Positions 52,283-61,831 of a stretch of DNA of 64,000 bases are shown one piece after another. The stretch lies in assembly GCA_003279855.1 (NCBI GenBank), contig QCGO01000003.1, positions 1 to 64,000 on the forward strand, read 5' to 3'. A model generated the notes under the pieces. That model was not told the DNA's origin. It made no database searches and worked only from the letters and a program-made list of their open reading frames with translations. This stretch comes from Prochlorococcus sp. AG-388-E21. GTDB lineage: Bacteria; Cyanobacteriota; Cyanobacteriia; PCC-6307; Cyanobiaceae. The position numbers were made by a program, and so were the translations under genes. The first letter of the stretch is position 1; each line of letters opens with the position of its first letter.

Positions 52283-53804
52283 GCTTTTCTATTACTGGAT
52301 TTGGTGCTGGTAAAATTGATTCATGTATTAATTTACCCCAATCTAATTGCTTTTTCCAAGATTCATTTTCGTTATATAATAAACCGAGTTGTTGATCAAT
52401 TTTTGAAGATAAATTAGGTAAAATTGGTAATAATAATAAGCCGACTATTCTAGTACTTTCTAAAACATTATAAATAATATTGCTTACCAAAGGTATATTT
52501 TTTTCATCTTTAATTAATGTCCAAGGTTGTTTTTCATTAAGATACAAATTTGTATTAATTGCAAGACTAAGGATTACATTAGCTGCTAAATCTAATTCAT
52601 AGGAATTAAAATGTCTAAAATAATTCTCAACTGTCTTTTTTGCATATAATTCAAGAGTATTATCTTTACTTAACAACTCATTACTTGGAACTCTATTATC
52701 AAACCATTTTCTAGACATCGAAGAGGTTCTATTTAATAAATTTCCAATTGTATTTGCCAAATCGTTGTTGATGATATCCACAAATCTTTTATTTTGAAAA
52801 TCACCATCTTGCCCTAATGTAATATCTTTTAGTAGATACCACCTAACAGCTTCTTTACCATATTTTGATAACAAAATTTCTGGATCTAATACATTTCCTA
52901 AGCTTTTACCCATTTTTTGTCCTTCCCTAGTAAGAAAACCATGACCATAAACCTTTTTAGGCACTTTCATACCTGCGGAAATTAGCATTGCAGGCCAATA
53001 GACTGCATGGAACCTGAGAATATCTTTACCTATTAAATGAATATCAGCAGGCCAACCATTATCAATTGATTCATCTAATGAGGGTTGATTCATATCAAGG
53101 CTTATCGCACTGACATAACCAAGCAAAGCATCAAACCACACGTAAAAAGTATGGTTATCAATATCTGGGACTGATATACCCCAAGATACATTTGTTCTTG
53201 ATATTGAGAAATCTTTTAAACCTTTAGATACGAAATTGATAATTTCATTTCTTCTTTCTTTTGGTTGGATAAATTTAGGCTCTTTAATAAGTTCCTCTAT
53301 TTGTGATTGGTATTTTGACAACTTAAAAAATAGATTTTCCTCATTTTTCCATTCCAAAGTTTTTTGATGAATAGGACATTTATGTGTTGGTGAATTATCT
53401 GGATTATCTTTAAATTCTTCACAACCAACGCAATACCAACCCTTTTGAACTCCCATGTAAATATCATCTGATTTTTTTACTCTGTTGTAAAATTCTTTAA
53501 CAATATATTCATGTTTTTTGGAACTTGTTCTTACAAATTTATTGTGTGTTATGTCCCAATCCTTCCAGTTCTGCTTAAAGATATCTGAAATTTCATCGCA
53601 ATGAAATTGAGGTTCAACACCTTTATTTTTTGCTGTTCTTTGAATCTTTAGACCATGTTCATCTACTCCGGTAATAAAAATCACATCTGCTCCTGTAAGC
53701 CTCTTATATCTTGCTATTGAATCACAAATCAACGTAGTATATATACTACCCAAATGAGGTTTATCGTTTACATAATATAACGGTGTAGTAATTACAAAAC
53801 TCAT
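52269..53804 (-). CDS. metG: Methionyl-tRNA synthetase
   Basis: The class I synthetase of 511 residues has PHLGSIYTT (HIGH-type) near residue 16, a zinc knuckle with CVGCEEF and CPIHQ near residues 126-145, and KMGKS in place of KMSKS near residue 302. It ends after the anticodon-binding helices, without the C-terminal dimerisation domain found in some bacteria. With fmt and both CAU tRNAs it serves initiation and elongation. Confidence 0.97.
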   Translation of the reverse strand: MSFVITTPLYYVNDKPHLGSIYTTLICDSIARYKRLTGADVIFITGVDEHGLKIQRTAKNKGVEPQFHCDEISDIFKQNWKDWDITHNKFVRTSSKKHEYIVKEFYNRVKKSDDIYMGVQKGWYCVGCEEFKDNPDNSPTHKCPIHQKTLEWKNEENLFFKLSKYQSQIEELIKEPKFIQPKERRNEIINFVSKGLKDFSISRTNVSWGISVPDIDNHTFYVWFDALLGYVSAISLDMNQPSLDESIDNGWPADIHLIGKDILRFHAVYWPAMLISAGMKVPKKVYGHGFLTREGQKMGKSLGNVLDPEILLSKYGKEAVRWYLLKDITLGQDGDFQNKRFVDIINNDLANTIGNLLNRTSSMSRKWFDNRVPSNELLSKDNTLELYAKKTVENYFRHFNSYELDLAANVILSLAINTNLYLNEKQPWTLIKDEKNIPLVSNIIYNVLESTRIVGLLLLPILPNLSSKIDQQLGLLYNENESWKKQLDWGKLIHESILPAPNPVIEKLEYE

Positions 53805-53864
53805 AATATTTTTTACTTATAATAACAACTATAAATTGTACAATAGGTCAGCAAAAAATTTTAT

Positions 53865-55049
53865 CTAGTGAATAAACTCTAATAAATTATTATTACTTAT
53901 ACTATATTTAACTTTATATGTTTTATTAGTATATGTTTCTATAGAAATAAAGAGTACAATTAATAGTTCCAATGAATATTCTGGAAAGTATACTAAAGCA
54001 ATACTTTTTTTATTATTTATCCATTTTATAAATATCATTTTATGGGTCTTTTTTATTTCATTCTTAAAGAAAATATTTAAATATTTTAATTTATCATTTT
54101 TGTAAATATTATTATTTTCTAATTGTTTAATTTTTGTGATATCTATTAATTCATTAATCTTATTCTGACTTAATCTCTCAATATTATTTATCTTATTAAA
54201 GACTTGTCTTTGAACAATTAAATCTAAATATCTCCTTAGTGGTGAAGTACATTGAGTATACTTAAGGAGACCTAAAGATTCATGTTTATTAGCCTTAGTA
54301 GTAATATAACTTTTACCCATATATTGCTTTAATATTGAATATTTTATATCACTATCTTTGTATTTTTCTAATATCTCATTTGCATCACAATTAATTTTAT
54401 GTGTTCTGTAAGGAGTAGCTATATTATTTTCAAATAAATATAAACTAGTGACATAACCCATTAGTATCATTGATTCAGATACAATTGAATGCGAAATAAA
54501 TTTTTGTATATTATTAATTTCTACATTACCATTTTTAATATTAATTTTATAACCAGGGGTATCAAAAATAATTGCTCCTTGTTTTTTTCGATAATTAATA
54601 CTTTTAAGTAATAAATTTTTAATTTCAATTATCTCAAATTCTTCTTTAGGTTCTAATTCAATAATTTCTTCTGCATCTTCATATAATAATTGATATTTTG
54701 GTTTTATTTTTGCCTCTACTATTTCATATTTATTTATTGAACCATCATCATTAAAGATAATTGAGGCACTTATTGTATCTGAAATTTTATTTTGATTTAA
54801 ATTTGCTTTTTCTATAATTTCAGCAGGCAGCATAGGAATATATTGATTAATCAAGTAGAGGCTGCTACTTTTACTTCTTGCATCAATATCAATTTTTGAA
54901 TCTATTAAAAATAATTTGCATGGATTGCTAATGTGTATCCATAATTTTTTTTTATTTCCTTTAATTAATTCCAAGGAAAAAGCATCATCAACTTCTTTTG
55001 GATCCTTGGAATCAATTATAAAAGTTTTTAAATTAGTTAAATCTCTCAA
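53865..55049 (-). CDS. RNase II/R-type exoribonuclease, Zam-like, 394 aa
   Basis: The protein consists of an RNB nuclease domain with the catalytic cluster intact (FIIDSKDPKEVDDAFSLE, residues 10-27), LWIHISNPCKLF, SLYLINQYIPMLP and the canonical CTSPLRRYLDLIVQRQ near residue 270. It lacks N-terminal cold-shock domains and a clear S1 domain, so RNA-binding parts are reduced. It is shorter than the cyanobacterial Zam protein, which conferred acetazolamide resistance in Synechocystis. It lies downstream of rpsR and is probably the active counterpart of 34959-37178. Confidence 0.85.
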   Translation of the reverse strand: MRDLTNLKTFIIDSKDPKEVDDAFSLELIKGNKKKLWIHISNPCKLFLIDSKIDIDARSKSSSLYLINQYIPMLPAEIIEKANLNQNKISDTISASIIFNDDGSINKYEIVEAKIKPKYQLLYEDAEEIIELEPKEEFEIIEIKNLLLKSINYRKKQGAIIFDTPGYKINIKNGNVEINNIQKFISHSIVSESMILMGYVTSLYLFENNIATPYRTHKINCDANEILEKYKDSDIKYSILKQYMGKSYITTKANKHESLGLLKYTQCTSPLRRYLDLIVQRQVFNKINNIERLSQNKINELIDITKIKQLENNNIYKNDKLKYLNIFFKNEIKKTHKMIFIKWINNKKSIALVYFPEYSLELLIVLFISIETYTNKTYKVKYSISNNNLLEFIH

Positions 55050-55088
55050 ATATTTAAAATATTATTCAAATAACTATTATTTATAAAT

Positions 55089-55310
55089 TTATCCTTCAGG
55101 GTTAACAAATGGCAATAAAGCAACAATTCTTGCTCTTTTTACTGCCAATGTTAAATCTCTTTGTTGTTTGGAGGTCAATCCAGTCATTCTTCTTGGTAAT
55201 ATTTTTCCTCTTTCAGTTATGAATTTTTTAAGAAGCTCAACGTCTTTATAATCGATTGGGTCGCCAGGTTTAATTGGGGATAATTGTTTTTTAAAAATGG
55301 AATTTGGCAT
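55089..55310 (-). CDS. rpsR: 30S ribosomal protein S18
   Basis: The 73-residue basic protein has the S18 pattern [20 protein letters not shown], then [20 protein letters not shown] and [10 protein letters not shown]. It sits in the rpmG-rpsR order common in cyanobacteria and plastids, 8 bases after rpmG. Confidence 0.97.
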   Translation of the reverse strand: MPNSIFKKQLSPIKPGDPIDYKDVELLKKFITERGKILPRRMTGLTSKQQRDLTLAVKRARIVALLPFVNPEG

Positions 55311-55318
55311 TTTTTTAC

Positions 55319-55513
55319 TTATTTAATTTCTTTGTGAATTGTCATTTTGTTTAGATGTGGATTGAATTTTTTAAGTTCTAATCTTTCAGTAGTATTCCTT
55401 TTGTTTTTTTCAGTTGTATATCTGGAAACACCATTAGATCTCCTTGGTTCTGAACTTGTTCTAGCTTCAGTACATTCTAAGGTTACGACAACTCTTGTAC
55501 CTTTTTTGGCCAT
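55319..55513 (-). CDS. rpmG: 50S ribosomal protein L33
   Basis: From ATG 55513 the product is 64 residues, starting [19 protein letters not shown] and containing [20 protein letters not shown]. This is the normal L33 length; a start 20 codons upstream is possible in frame but would add a non-conserved tail. Only one Cys remains of the four found in zinc-binding L33 forms. It heads the ribosomal protein pair, divergent from pheT. Confidence 0.95.
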   Translation of the reverse strand: MAKKGTRVVVTLECTEARTSSEPRRSNGVSRYTTEKNKRNTTERLELKKFNPHLNKMTIHKEIK

Positions 55514-55614
55514 TTTGATTAATACGTTGTTGTATAATTTTCTATTGTACAACTTCAAGAAACTATTTTGCATATATTTGCTTTTCTTTTAGTATCATTA
55601 GACAAAAATAATAA

Positions 55615-58080
55615 ATGAAGGTCTCTCAGAATTGGTTGAAATCCCTTGTAGAAATAAATACTACAGCAGACGATTTATCTGAAAAACTATCAATAGGTGG
55701 TTTCGAAGTTGAGTCACTTGTTGATTGTTCAGATAATGTAAAAGGTATAGTTCTTGGAAAGGTTTTGTCGGTAGTTAAGCATGAGAATTCAGATAAGTTA
55801 TCTATATGTATTGTTGATATTGGAAGGTCTAATCCTTTACAAATAGTTTGTGGAGCAAAAAATGTAAAGCAAAATATATATGTTTATGTAGCTACTGTTG
55901 GTACAAATTTAAGTGCGATAAATTTAACTATTAAAAAGAGTGAAATAAGAGGTGTTTCTAGTGAAGGAATGATTTGTTCGCTTGAAGAATTAGGAATAGA
56001 AGATACTAGTGAAGGAATCGCCATTATTGATGAGGATTTAGCTTTAAATCATAAATTAGGGGCATCAGGAGCTGAAATACTTAATCTAAACGACTACATT
56101 TACGATTTAGCAATTACTGCAAATAGACCTGATGGCATGTCTGTAGTTGGTATCGCAAGGGAAATATCTGCTCTTTTGGAAACTAAGTTAAACTTTCCAG
56201 ATTTAAAAACTAAGTATAAAACAAATGTTTATAAAAATTTTAATCTCTGCCCAGAGGCAATCACAAAAAATTGTCTTTATTCAATTAGCAATATTGAGTC
56301 TGTCAATGGAAAGCAATTATCTCCGGGATGGCTCAAGGATCGTTTAGATAAATCAGGAATTAAATCTATCAACCTTTTGGTAGACATAACTAACTACATT
56401 CTTTTGGAACAAGGACAACCATTACATGCTTTTGATAAAGACAAATTATCTAATTTAATTGGCCGTAAGGTTTCATATAACGATTTCTCGGTTAGAAAGG
56501 CATATAATAATGAAAATCTTTTGTGTTTGAATGGTGAGAATTATAAATTAAATGAAAATATAACTATCATCGCTTGTGACGACAAACCAGTCGCTATAGC
56601 GGGTGTAATTGGTGGTTTGGAAACAGCTGTAAATGAGGATACTTCTTCAATATATCTTGAAGGAGCAGTTTTTAATCCTGTCACGATAAGAATGTCATCA
56701 AAAGAAATTGGAATTAGAACAGAATCTAGTAGTAGATATGAAAAAGGAATTTCTTATAAAAATACATTAGATTCAGTAACCCGTGCTATCAACATTTTAG
56801 AAGAATACTTTAATGTTCCAAAACCAATAATTTATACTTCAAAAGAATTGGATTCCACAAAAATACTAATACCGTTGAGAAGAGAAAGAATTAATAAAAT
56901 ACTTGGTCCAATTGTAATTAGAAATGAGAACTATGATACTAATAGTAAATTAGAAAAAAGGTATTTATCAGATAATGAAATTTCGGAGAAATTAAAGCTA
57001 ATAGGTTGTACCTTAAACATAAAAGAATATGGATGGGATGTAGAAATTATTCCCAACAGGTCTCAAGATTTATTACGAGAAATTGATTTAATAGAGGAAA
57101 TTGCAAGATTAATTGGTTATGACATGTTTGATTTGAATTTACCAAATCCCATAAAACCAGGAAAGCTTTCTTCGTCTCAAATAGCATTAAGAAAGTTAAA
57201 AACAGGATTAATAGTAAATGGATTTAACGAAGTATTGTCTTATTCTCTTGTTCCAGAAAGTAAGAATAATTTAATCAAGATTTCAAATCCATTACTTTTG
57301 GAGACAAGTTGTTTAAGAGATAATATTTGGCAAGAACATATTAAAATATGTAATCAAAATATTAAGTCAGGACATGATTATTGTTGGATATTTGAAGTTG
57401 GAAATATTTTTAGTAAAAAACCTGATTTTTCACAAGAAGAAATCCTCAATGGAGCTCTTTATGGAAAAAATAAATTTGAACAATGGTTAGATTCAAATAA
57501 AGATAATAATTTGACTTATTACGAGGCAAGAGGAAAGTTAAAGGAAGCATTATCAACATTAAATTTAAAAATAGAAGATAGATCAACTGATACGATAGAT
57601 TTTCTCCATCCAGGCAGATCCTCTAAATTATTTACCGAAGGTAACGAAGTCGGATATTTTGGTGAGATTCATCCAAATTTAATATCTAACAAAATAGCAT
57701 TAAAAAAAATGTATTTATTTAGTTTAAAAATAAATAGTATCTTAAAAGCCAGCACTAGACAAAATAAATGGATAACAGTTTATAAACAATTCCCAACAGT
57801 TCCCAAAATGGAACGTGATATTAATTTTATATTCAACAAAAAATATCTAGTAAGTGAGATAATTTCACAAATAAAAAAAACTGGTAAAAAATTATTAGAA
57901 GAAGTTAATTTAATTGATGTTTATGATGATGATACTTTTGGTAAAGAATTAATAAGCTACACATTTAGATTGTCTTATAGAGATTCTGAAAAAACATTAC
58001 TAGATTCTGACATCGCATTTCTCCACGATAGTATTGTTGAAAAAATTGAAAAAAAATTCTCCACTAAATTAAGAGATTAA
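55615..58080 (+). CDS. pheT: Phenylalanyl-tRNA synthetase beta subunit
   Basis: The 821-residue subunit of the heterotetrameric enzyme has an N-terminal EMAP-type tRNA-binding domain (residues about 40-150), the B3/B4 editing region with GIRTESSSRYEKGI, the B5 core (EIDLIEEIARLIGYD) and a C-terminal ferredoxin-fold anticodon-binding domain. The length is normal. It begins 102 bases from rpmG in the opposite direction. Confidence 0.97.
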   Translation: MKVSQNWLKSLVEINTTADDLSEKLSIGGFEVESLVDCSDNVKGIVLGKVLSVVKHENSDKLSICIVDIGRSNPLQIVCGAKNVKQNIYVYVATVGTNLSAINLTIKKSEIRGVSSEGMICSLEELGIEDTSEGIAIIDEDLALNHKLGASGAEILNLNDYIYDLAITANRPDGMSVVGIAREISALLETKLNFPDLKTKYKTNVYKNFNLCPEAITKNCLYSISNIESVNGKQLSPGWLKDRLDKSGIKSINLLVDITNYILLEQGQPLHAFDKDKLSNLIGRKVSYNDFSVRKAYNNENLLCLNGENYKLNENITIIACDDKPVAIAGVIGGLETAVNEDTSSIYLEGAVFNPVTIRMSSKEIGIRTESSSRYEKGISYKNTLDSVTRAINILEEYFNVPKPIIYTSKELDSTKILIPLRRERINKILGPIVIRNENYDTNSKLEKRYLSDNEISEKLKLIGCTLNIKEYGWDVEIIPNRSQDLLREIDLIEEIARLIGYDMFDLNLPNPIKPGKLSSSQIALRKLKTGLIVNGFNEVLSYSLVPESKNNLIKISNPLLLETSCLRDNIWQEHIKICNQNIKSGHDYCWIFEVGNIFSKKPDFSQEEILNGALYGKNKFEQWLDSNKDNNLTYYEARGKLKEALSTLNLKIEDRSTDTIDFLHPGRSSKLFTEGNEVGYFGEIHPNLISNKIALKKMYLFSLKINSILKASTRQNKWITVYKQFPTVPKMERDINFIFNKKYLVSEIISQIKKTGKKLLEEVNLIDVYDDDTFGKELISYTFRLSYRDSEKTLLDSDIAFLHDSIVEKIEKKFSTKLRD

Positions 58081-58185
58081 TAGTATTAATATTCTCATTC
58101 TGGACTTACTAATAGTCTGGAACTAAGTCTTATGTGAGACGATTAGTATTCGTATAAATCTAAATCATCGTATATAATAAGGCTT

Positions 58186-58434
58186 ATGATAAATATCCTC
58201 TCGTTTTTATTATCTTCCGTACTTTGGGTGCAAGTTCCTCAATGGTCTGATGATTGGTCAAAATGCGCTGTAGATATACCAGATTCATCATGCCATTGGT
58301 ACATCACAGCACCAGATAATACTTTTGGAGATGGATTTGATTGGGCAAGTGCCCCTTGGTTTGATGCAAATGGCTTGAGCGATGTTCCAAGCATTGAGAG
58401 AGAAACAGTCCTCCAAAAGCTTCAAACTCAGTAG
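58186..58434 (+). CDS. Secreted hypothetical protein, 82 aa
   Basis: A short hydrophobic start (INILSFLLSSVLWVQ) resembles a signal peptide. The mature part is rich in Trp, Asp and Pro with two Cys (WSDDWSKCAVDIPDSSCHWY), which could form a disulfide outside the cytoplasm. No family name is recognised. It lies alone after pheT, before a repeat-bearing gap. Confidence 0.6.
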   Translation: MINILSFLLSSVLWVQVPQWSDDWSKCAVDIPDSSCHWYITAPDNTFGDGFDWASAPWFDANGLSDVPSIERETVLQKLQTQ

Positions 58435-58550
58435 TACTGTCTTTAAGGCAGCACTTCATAATTTAAATTCCAGTTATATCAACGTTTATTGTAACAAATT
58501 TCAAGACTGGACAAACAAAGGACAATAAATTATAGAATTAGTATACGATA

Positions 58551-58806
58551 TCTTATATAAGATTCATTAATAGACTATCTGTAAGTCCAGCATGAGATTA
58601 GTAATACTCATTGAAAAAATTTTATTCTACTCTTATAAGTAGGGAGGGATTGGTAACTGTGTTTTATTTAGTCTTATATAAGAAGTGTGATACAGCCATA
58701 TTTTTAATAAATATGCATCATTTCATATGCACTACTCTGATAAGCAAGAATTACTAGCTATAAATAATTTTATTTAATTTTGTATCTTTTATGTCTTATA
58801 TAAGAC
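58551..58806. repeat. Three copies of the palindrome TCTTATATAAGA
   Basis: Perfect copies lie at 58551-58562, 58672-58683 and 58794-58805, the first and last extended by one matching base pair on each side. Their centres are about 121 bases apart. Related imperfect forms are at 58131-58141 (TCTTATGTGAG) and 58837-58847 (TCTCATATAGG). The 415-base gap between the secreted-protein and J-domain genes contains no other feature. They could be regulator binding sites or a small local repeat family. Confidence 0.65.
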
Positions 58807-58849
58807 TTTCATTTAGACTTACCTCAAGTCTCATATAGGATTATTAATA

Positions 58850-59863
58850 CTATCTTCTATACATATTTTTAAGTAATTGATATGCATCATTTAATTTCCT
58901 CATCTCATCTGTAGATCCACCAGAATCTGGATGGGTTTCTAAAGCTTTAATTTTATATGCTTCTCGTATTTTATTTAATGTATGTGCTGACCCTGCGGCG
59001 GTGGATAACTTTAATAATTTTAGAGCTCCATGAACAGTCATTGTTGAATCAAGTGCTTCAAATGAATTTCCTTTATTTTTTCTTTTAAACCTACTTATAA
59101 ATCTTCTTACTAATGTTGGGACCCTATTTATTAAATCAGATGTTGCAAATGGATCTTCTAATACACCTATCATTAAAATAACTAACTCTAAGGAGGGAGT
59201 TTGTTTTATCCAAAAAGGGCATAAATCCGACATTAATTTATTTGCGGCACTCCAAGTGAATGGCAACTGCTCTGTTCCATCAATATTTGGCCAAATATCT
59301 ATACAAAACCAATCAATAGATGCTTCTATTACTTGTTCATTTGGAATTGATCCATATAGGTTTTTCCAATGGCTTATAATTTCAATCCGACATTTAATTA
59401 AATCATTTTCCTTAATTGTATTAATTTGAATATCATTAATTTTTTGTTTTGTCTTTTCAATATTTATACTTCTTCTCAGATTTTTAACTTTTTTTCCAAC
59501 AAAATTAGGTAGGTTGATGTTTAAGTTTGGTTTTTCAATAACTTCTTTATTATTTAAAAGAAGTTTTTCTTCGGATTCTTTACTAGTACTCTCATCCTTA
59601 TCAGATTTAATAAGGACTAAAGCACTCTTTTCATCAAAGTTAGAGTATTCATTAATTTCCCCCTTTTCGCTGTAATCAATTGTCTGTTGTTGACTTTTAG
59701 GTAATAAATCTTCTTCTTGAAGAATTTCTGTAAGCAACTTTTCTATTACAGGACCTCTTGCTCTAAAACCCCATTCTTTTCGTAATTGATCAAACCTAGA
59801 AACTAACTCTTCTGGCAAATCAATTGAAATTCTTTTTGTATTTGAATTCTCAGAATTAATCAA
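58850..59863 (-). CDS. J-domain protein with N-terminal RHH-like segment
   Basis: The N-terminus (KRISIDLPEELVSRFDQL, then FRARGPVIEKLLTEILQ) has the strand-helix-helix shape of ribbon-helix-helix DNA-binding proteins. A long polar linker and a conserved helical middle (about residues 160-270) follow. The last 50 residues are a DnaJ-type J domain with the essential HPD at about 311-313 in ETHPDSGGSTDEM. The combination suggests a Hsp70 co-chaperone tethered to DNA or to an RHH partner. The function is unknown, and the RHH reading is less certain than the J domain. Confidence 0.75.
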   Translation of the reverse strand: MINSENSNTKRISIDLPEELVSRFDQLRKEWGFRARGPVIEKLLTEILQEEDLLPKSQQQTIDYSEKGEINEYSNFDEKSALVLIKSDKDESTSKESEEKLLLNNKEVIEKPNLNINLPNFVGKKVKNLRRSINIEKTKQKINDIQINTIKENDLIKCRIEIISHWKNLYGSIPNEQVIEASIDWFCIDIWPNIDGTEQLPFTWSAANKLMSDLCPFWIKQTPSLELVILMIGVLEDPFATSDLINRVPTLVRRFISRFKRKNKGNSFEALDSTMTVHGALKLLKLSTAAGSAHTLNKIREAYKIKALETHPDSGGSTDEMRKLNDAYQLLKNMYRR

Positions 59864-60013
59864 TTAATCATTTTTTTTTATAATAGAACAAAAATATTAA
59901 TTGTATTCATATTATGAAAGTCTAAATAATTATATTGTCTTTAAATCAAAATCTTGCTTTTTATAAGTCACGTCTCAACAAGATAAATTTTTATAATAAA
60001 TTAAAAAATAAAA

Positions 60014-60190
60014 ATGTTTAACTGTAACTTTAAATCCTCAGAAGAAAAAAAGTCTTTTTATCAAAAAAAGAAATTAGAAATGCTTAACTACATCAAGGAT
60101 TCTCTTGAAAGAAAAATTGCATCAGTAAGTGCTTCAATAGAAGTTCTAGAAAATCAAATTTCCAGAGACAAAGTTGAAGTTAGTAGTTAA
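60014..60190 (+). CDS. 58-aa coiled-coil microprotein
   Basis: Almost the whole product is predicted helix: KKSFYQKKKLEMLNYIKDSL is followed by ERKIASVSASIEVLENQIS, with heptad-like hydrophobic spacing. The ATG at 60014 gives the complete frame. It converges on the Ap4A phosphorylase-like gene 3 bases away. The function is unknown. Confidence 0.55.
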   Translation: MFNCNFKSSEEKKSFYQKKKLEMLNYIKDSLERKIASVSASIEVLENQISRDKVEVSS

Positions 60191-60193
60191 TTT

Positions 60194-61024
60194 TCAAACA
60201 AAATTTTCAAGAAGTTTCTCTGGTCCATATTTCTTTAAATAATTAATATTAGATTTTTCTGTGACTAGTAAATATCCTGCAAAACCCAACCCATTAATAC
60301 TAAAGCCATGGACGTGATCATACTTTCTTTTAATTATGGCTATCCAATTATTTGTAATTAAAATATTGTAAGGAAATCTTGGTTTTTCATCATCAATTGG
60401 ATTTCCTAAACCAATTTTGTTTGAAAGTTCTAAGTATAAATTATAAATATTTATTGAATTATCTAAAAAGTTAAATTTTGAGACAACAGCATTTTTCTTA
60501 AGCTTGCTATCATTATGATTATTATTTTCAAAATCTAAAAACCACTTCTCTCTTGGACAAATAATTTCACCATGATCTCTTCTTAAAAGCTGAAAATGCC
60601 TATGCGGTTGACTTGCTCCTGCTATGGGAGAACTATTAAAAAACCATAGGCCACTTGTATCTTCATTTACCATTTGTATAGCTATCCAATCATTAATATC
60701 TAACCATCCATCTTGAGGTCTCCAAGTATTTGTTATTAGTAAAATATGACCTTTTTGTACAGGATATTTATTTAGTATTAGTTGATGATTAGTTCCAATT
60801 TTATCAACTTCAAGTATCTTATCCCATGGGTTAAATGGATTCTGATTTGGACCATAACTATTTTTTTTCTTAAATCTTGAAGTATCAAGTTCTCTAATTA
60901 TAAAATCATTTTTATTGTAATATTTCCTAGTTACAACAGTGGTTTTTAAAGGAAATAAGCCATTATTGGTAATAGATAAATGAGTTTGATCTAATGCTTT
61001 AACCCAATATTTTTCATTTCTCAT
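60194..61024 (-). CDS. Ap4A phosphorylase-like (ATP adenylyltransferase)
   Basis: The 276-residue enzyme of the HIT superfamily has SPIAGASQPHRHFQLLRR near residue 131, giving the H-x-H-x-Q of Ap4A phosphorylases, and an N-terminal NPFNPWDKILEV motif of the same family. The predicted reaction is phosphorolysis of diadenosine tetraphosphate to ADP and ATP. The ATG at 61024 sits in the usual position. It stands alone between a microprotein gene and a DUF2237 gene. Confidence 0.85.
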   Translation of the reverse strand: MRNEKYWVKALDQTHLSITNNGLFPLKTTVVTRKYYNKNDFIIRELDTSRFKKKNSYGPNQNPFNPWDKILEVDKIGTNHQLILNKYPVQKGHILLITNTWRPQDGWLDINDWIAIQMVNEDTSGLWFFNSSPIAGASQPHRHFQLLRRDHGEIICPREKWFLDFENNNHNDSKLKKNAVVSKFNFLDNSINIYNLYLELSNKIGLGNPIDDEKPRFPYNILITNNWIAIIKRKYDHVHGFSINGLGFAGYLLVTEKSNINYLKKYGPEKLLENFV

Positions 61025-61081
61025 TTATAAAAATAGAAATAAATTCTCATAATCATTTTAAAAAACATAATTAATTTGGAA

Positions 61082-61474
61082 TTACTTTTTATTAAATTGA
61101 TATTCTTTTAATTTTTCTAACGATACAGAATCTAAAACTTTTATATTTGTTGCTTCTAAAATAACCATAGGTGCTAAGCCATCAAGCAATGCCTGTCTCC
61201 ACCTATCTAAACAAATACACCAATGATCTCCATCCTTCAAGCCTGGGAATGAATACATTGGCATAGGTGTTATTAAATCATTACCTTGAGACTTACTATA
61301 TTTAAGGAAATTATCATCCATTATGCAGCAAATTGAATGATTTCCTCCATCATTTGAATCGTATTTGCAATATCCATCTCGAAACCAACCTGTAAGAGGT
61401 TTGCAGCTGCATACCTCTAGCTTTTGTCCTAAAACATTTAAATGTTCATTATTTTTTTGACTTTCTTTATTCAT
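61082..61474 (-). CDS. DUF2237 protein, 130 aa
   Basis: The sequence follows the DUF2237 pattern: NVLGQKLEVCSCKPLTGWFR, SICCIMDDNFLKYSKSQGND, MPMYSFPGL, W-x-x-CLDRWRQA and MVILEATN near the end. Several conserved Cys and His suggest metal binding, but the biochemical role is unknown. The length is normal. Confidence 0.85.
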   Translation of the reverse strand: MNKESQKNNEHLNVLGQKLEVCSCKPLTGWFRDGYCKYDSNDGGNHSICCIMDDNFLKYSKSQGNDLITPMPMYSFPGLKDGDHWCICLDRWRQALLDGLAPMVILEATNIKVLDSVSLEKLKEYQFNKK

Positions 61475-61583
61475 TTTTAGATAATTTATTTAAATAATAA
61501 TAAATACTCATACATTTCTTAGAAAAAGGGTTGACGAATATGGGGGTTAAAGAGGTAATAATTTTAATAAGGTTTTTTTCAAT

Positions 61584-61805
61584 ATGGATTGGGACTTCAC
61601 TGAAAACATAGCATTTAAATCCCTAATTGAAGCTTTTAAAGAATGTGATGAAACATCAGCAACTGAATTCTTGGCGAGTGATGGGGCATCATATTATTTA
61701 GAATTAATTCAAGACGCTGCGGGTGATGGCATCGATATAAGTGATTCTGAAATTATGGAAGAACTTCAAGAAGAAATTATAGATTATCTTGAAAATAATC
61801 AATAG
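61584..61805 (+). CDS. 73-aa acidic hypothetical protein
   Basis: The product is a very acidic, helical protein (FKSLIEAFKECDETSATEFL, then ISDSEIMEELQEEIIDYLEN). The high Asp/Glu content could suit a regulator or a protein-binding partner. No family is recognised. It converges on metH, 26 bases from its stop. Confidence 0.55.
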   Translation: MDWDFTENIAFKSLIEAFKECDETSATEFLASDGASYYLELIQDAAGDGIDISDSEIMEELQEEIIDYLENNQ

Positions 61806-61831
61806 TCTATAATCTATAATCTAAAATTTAT

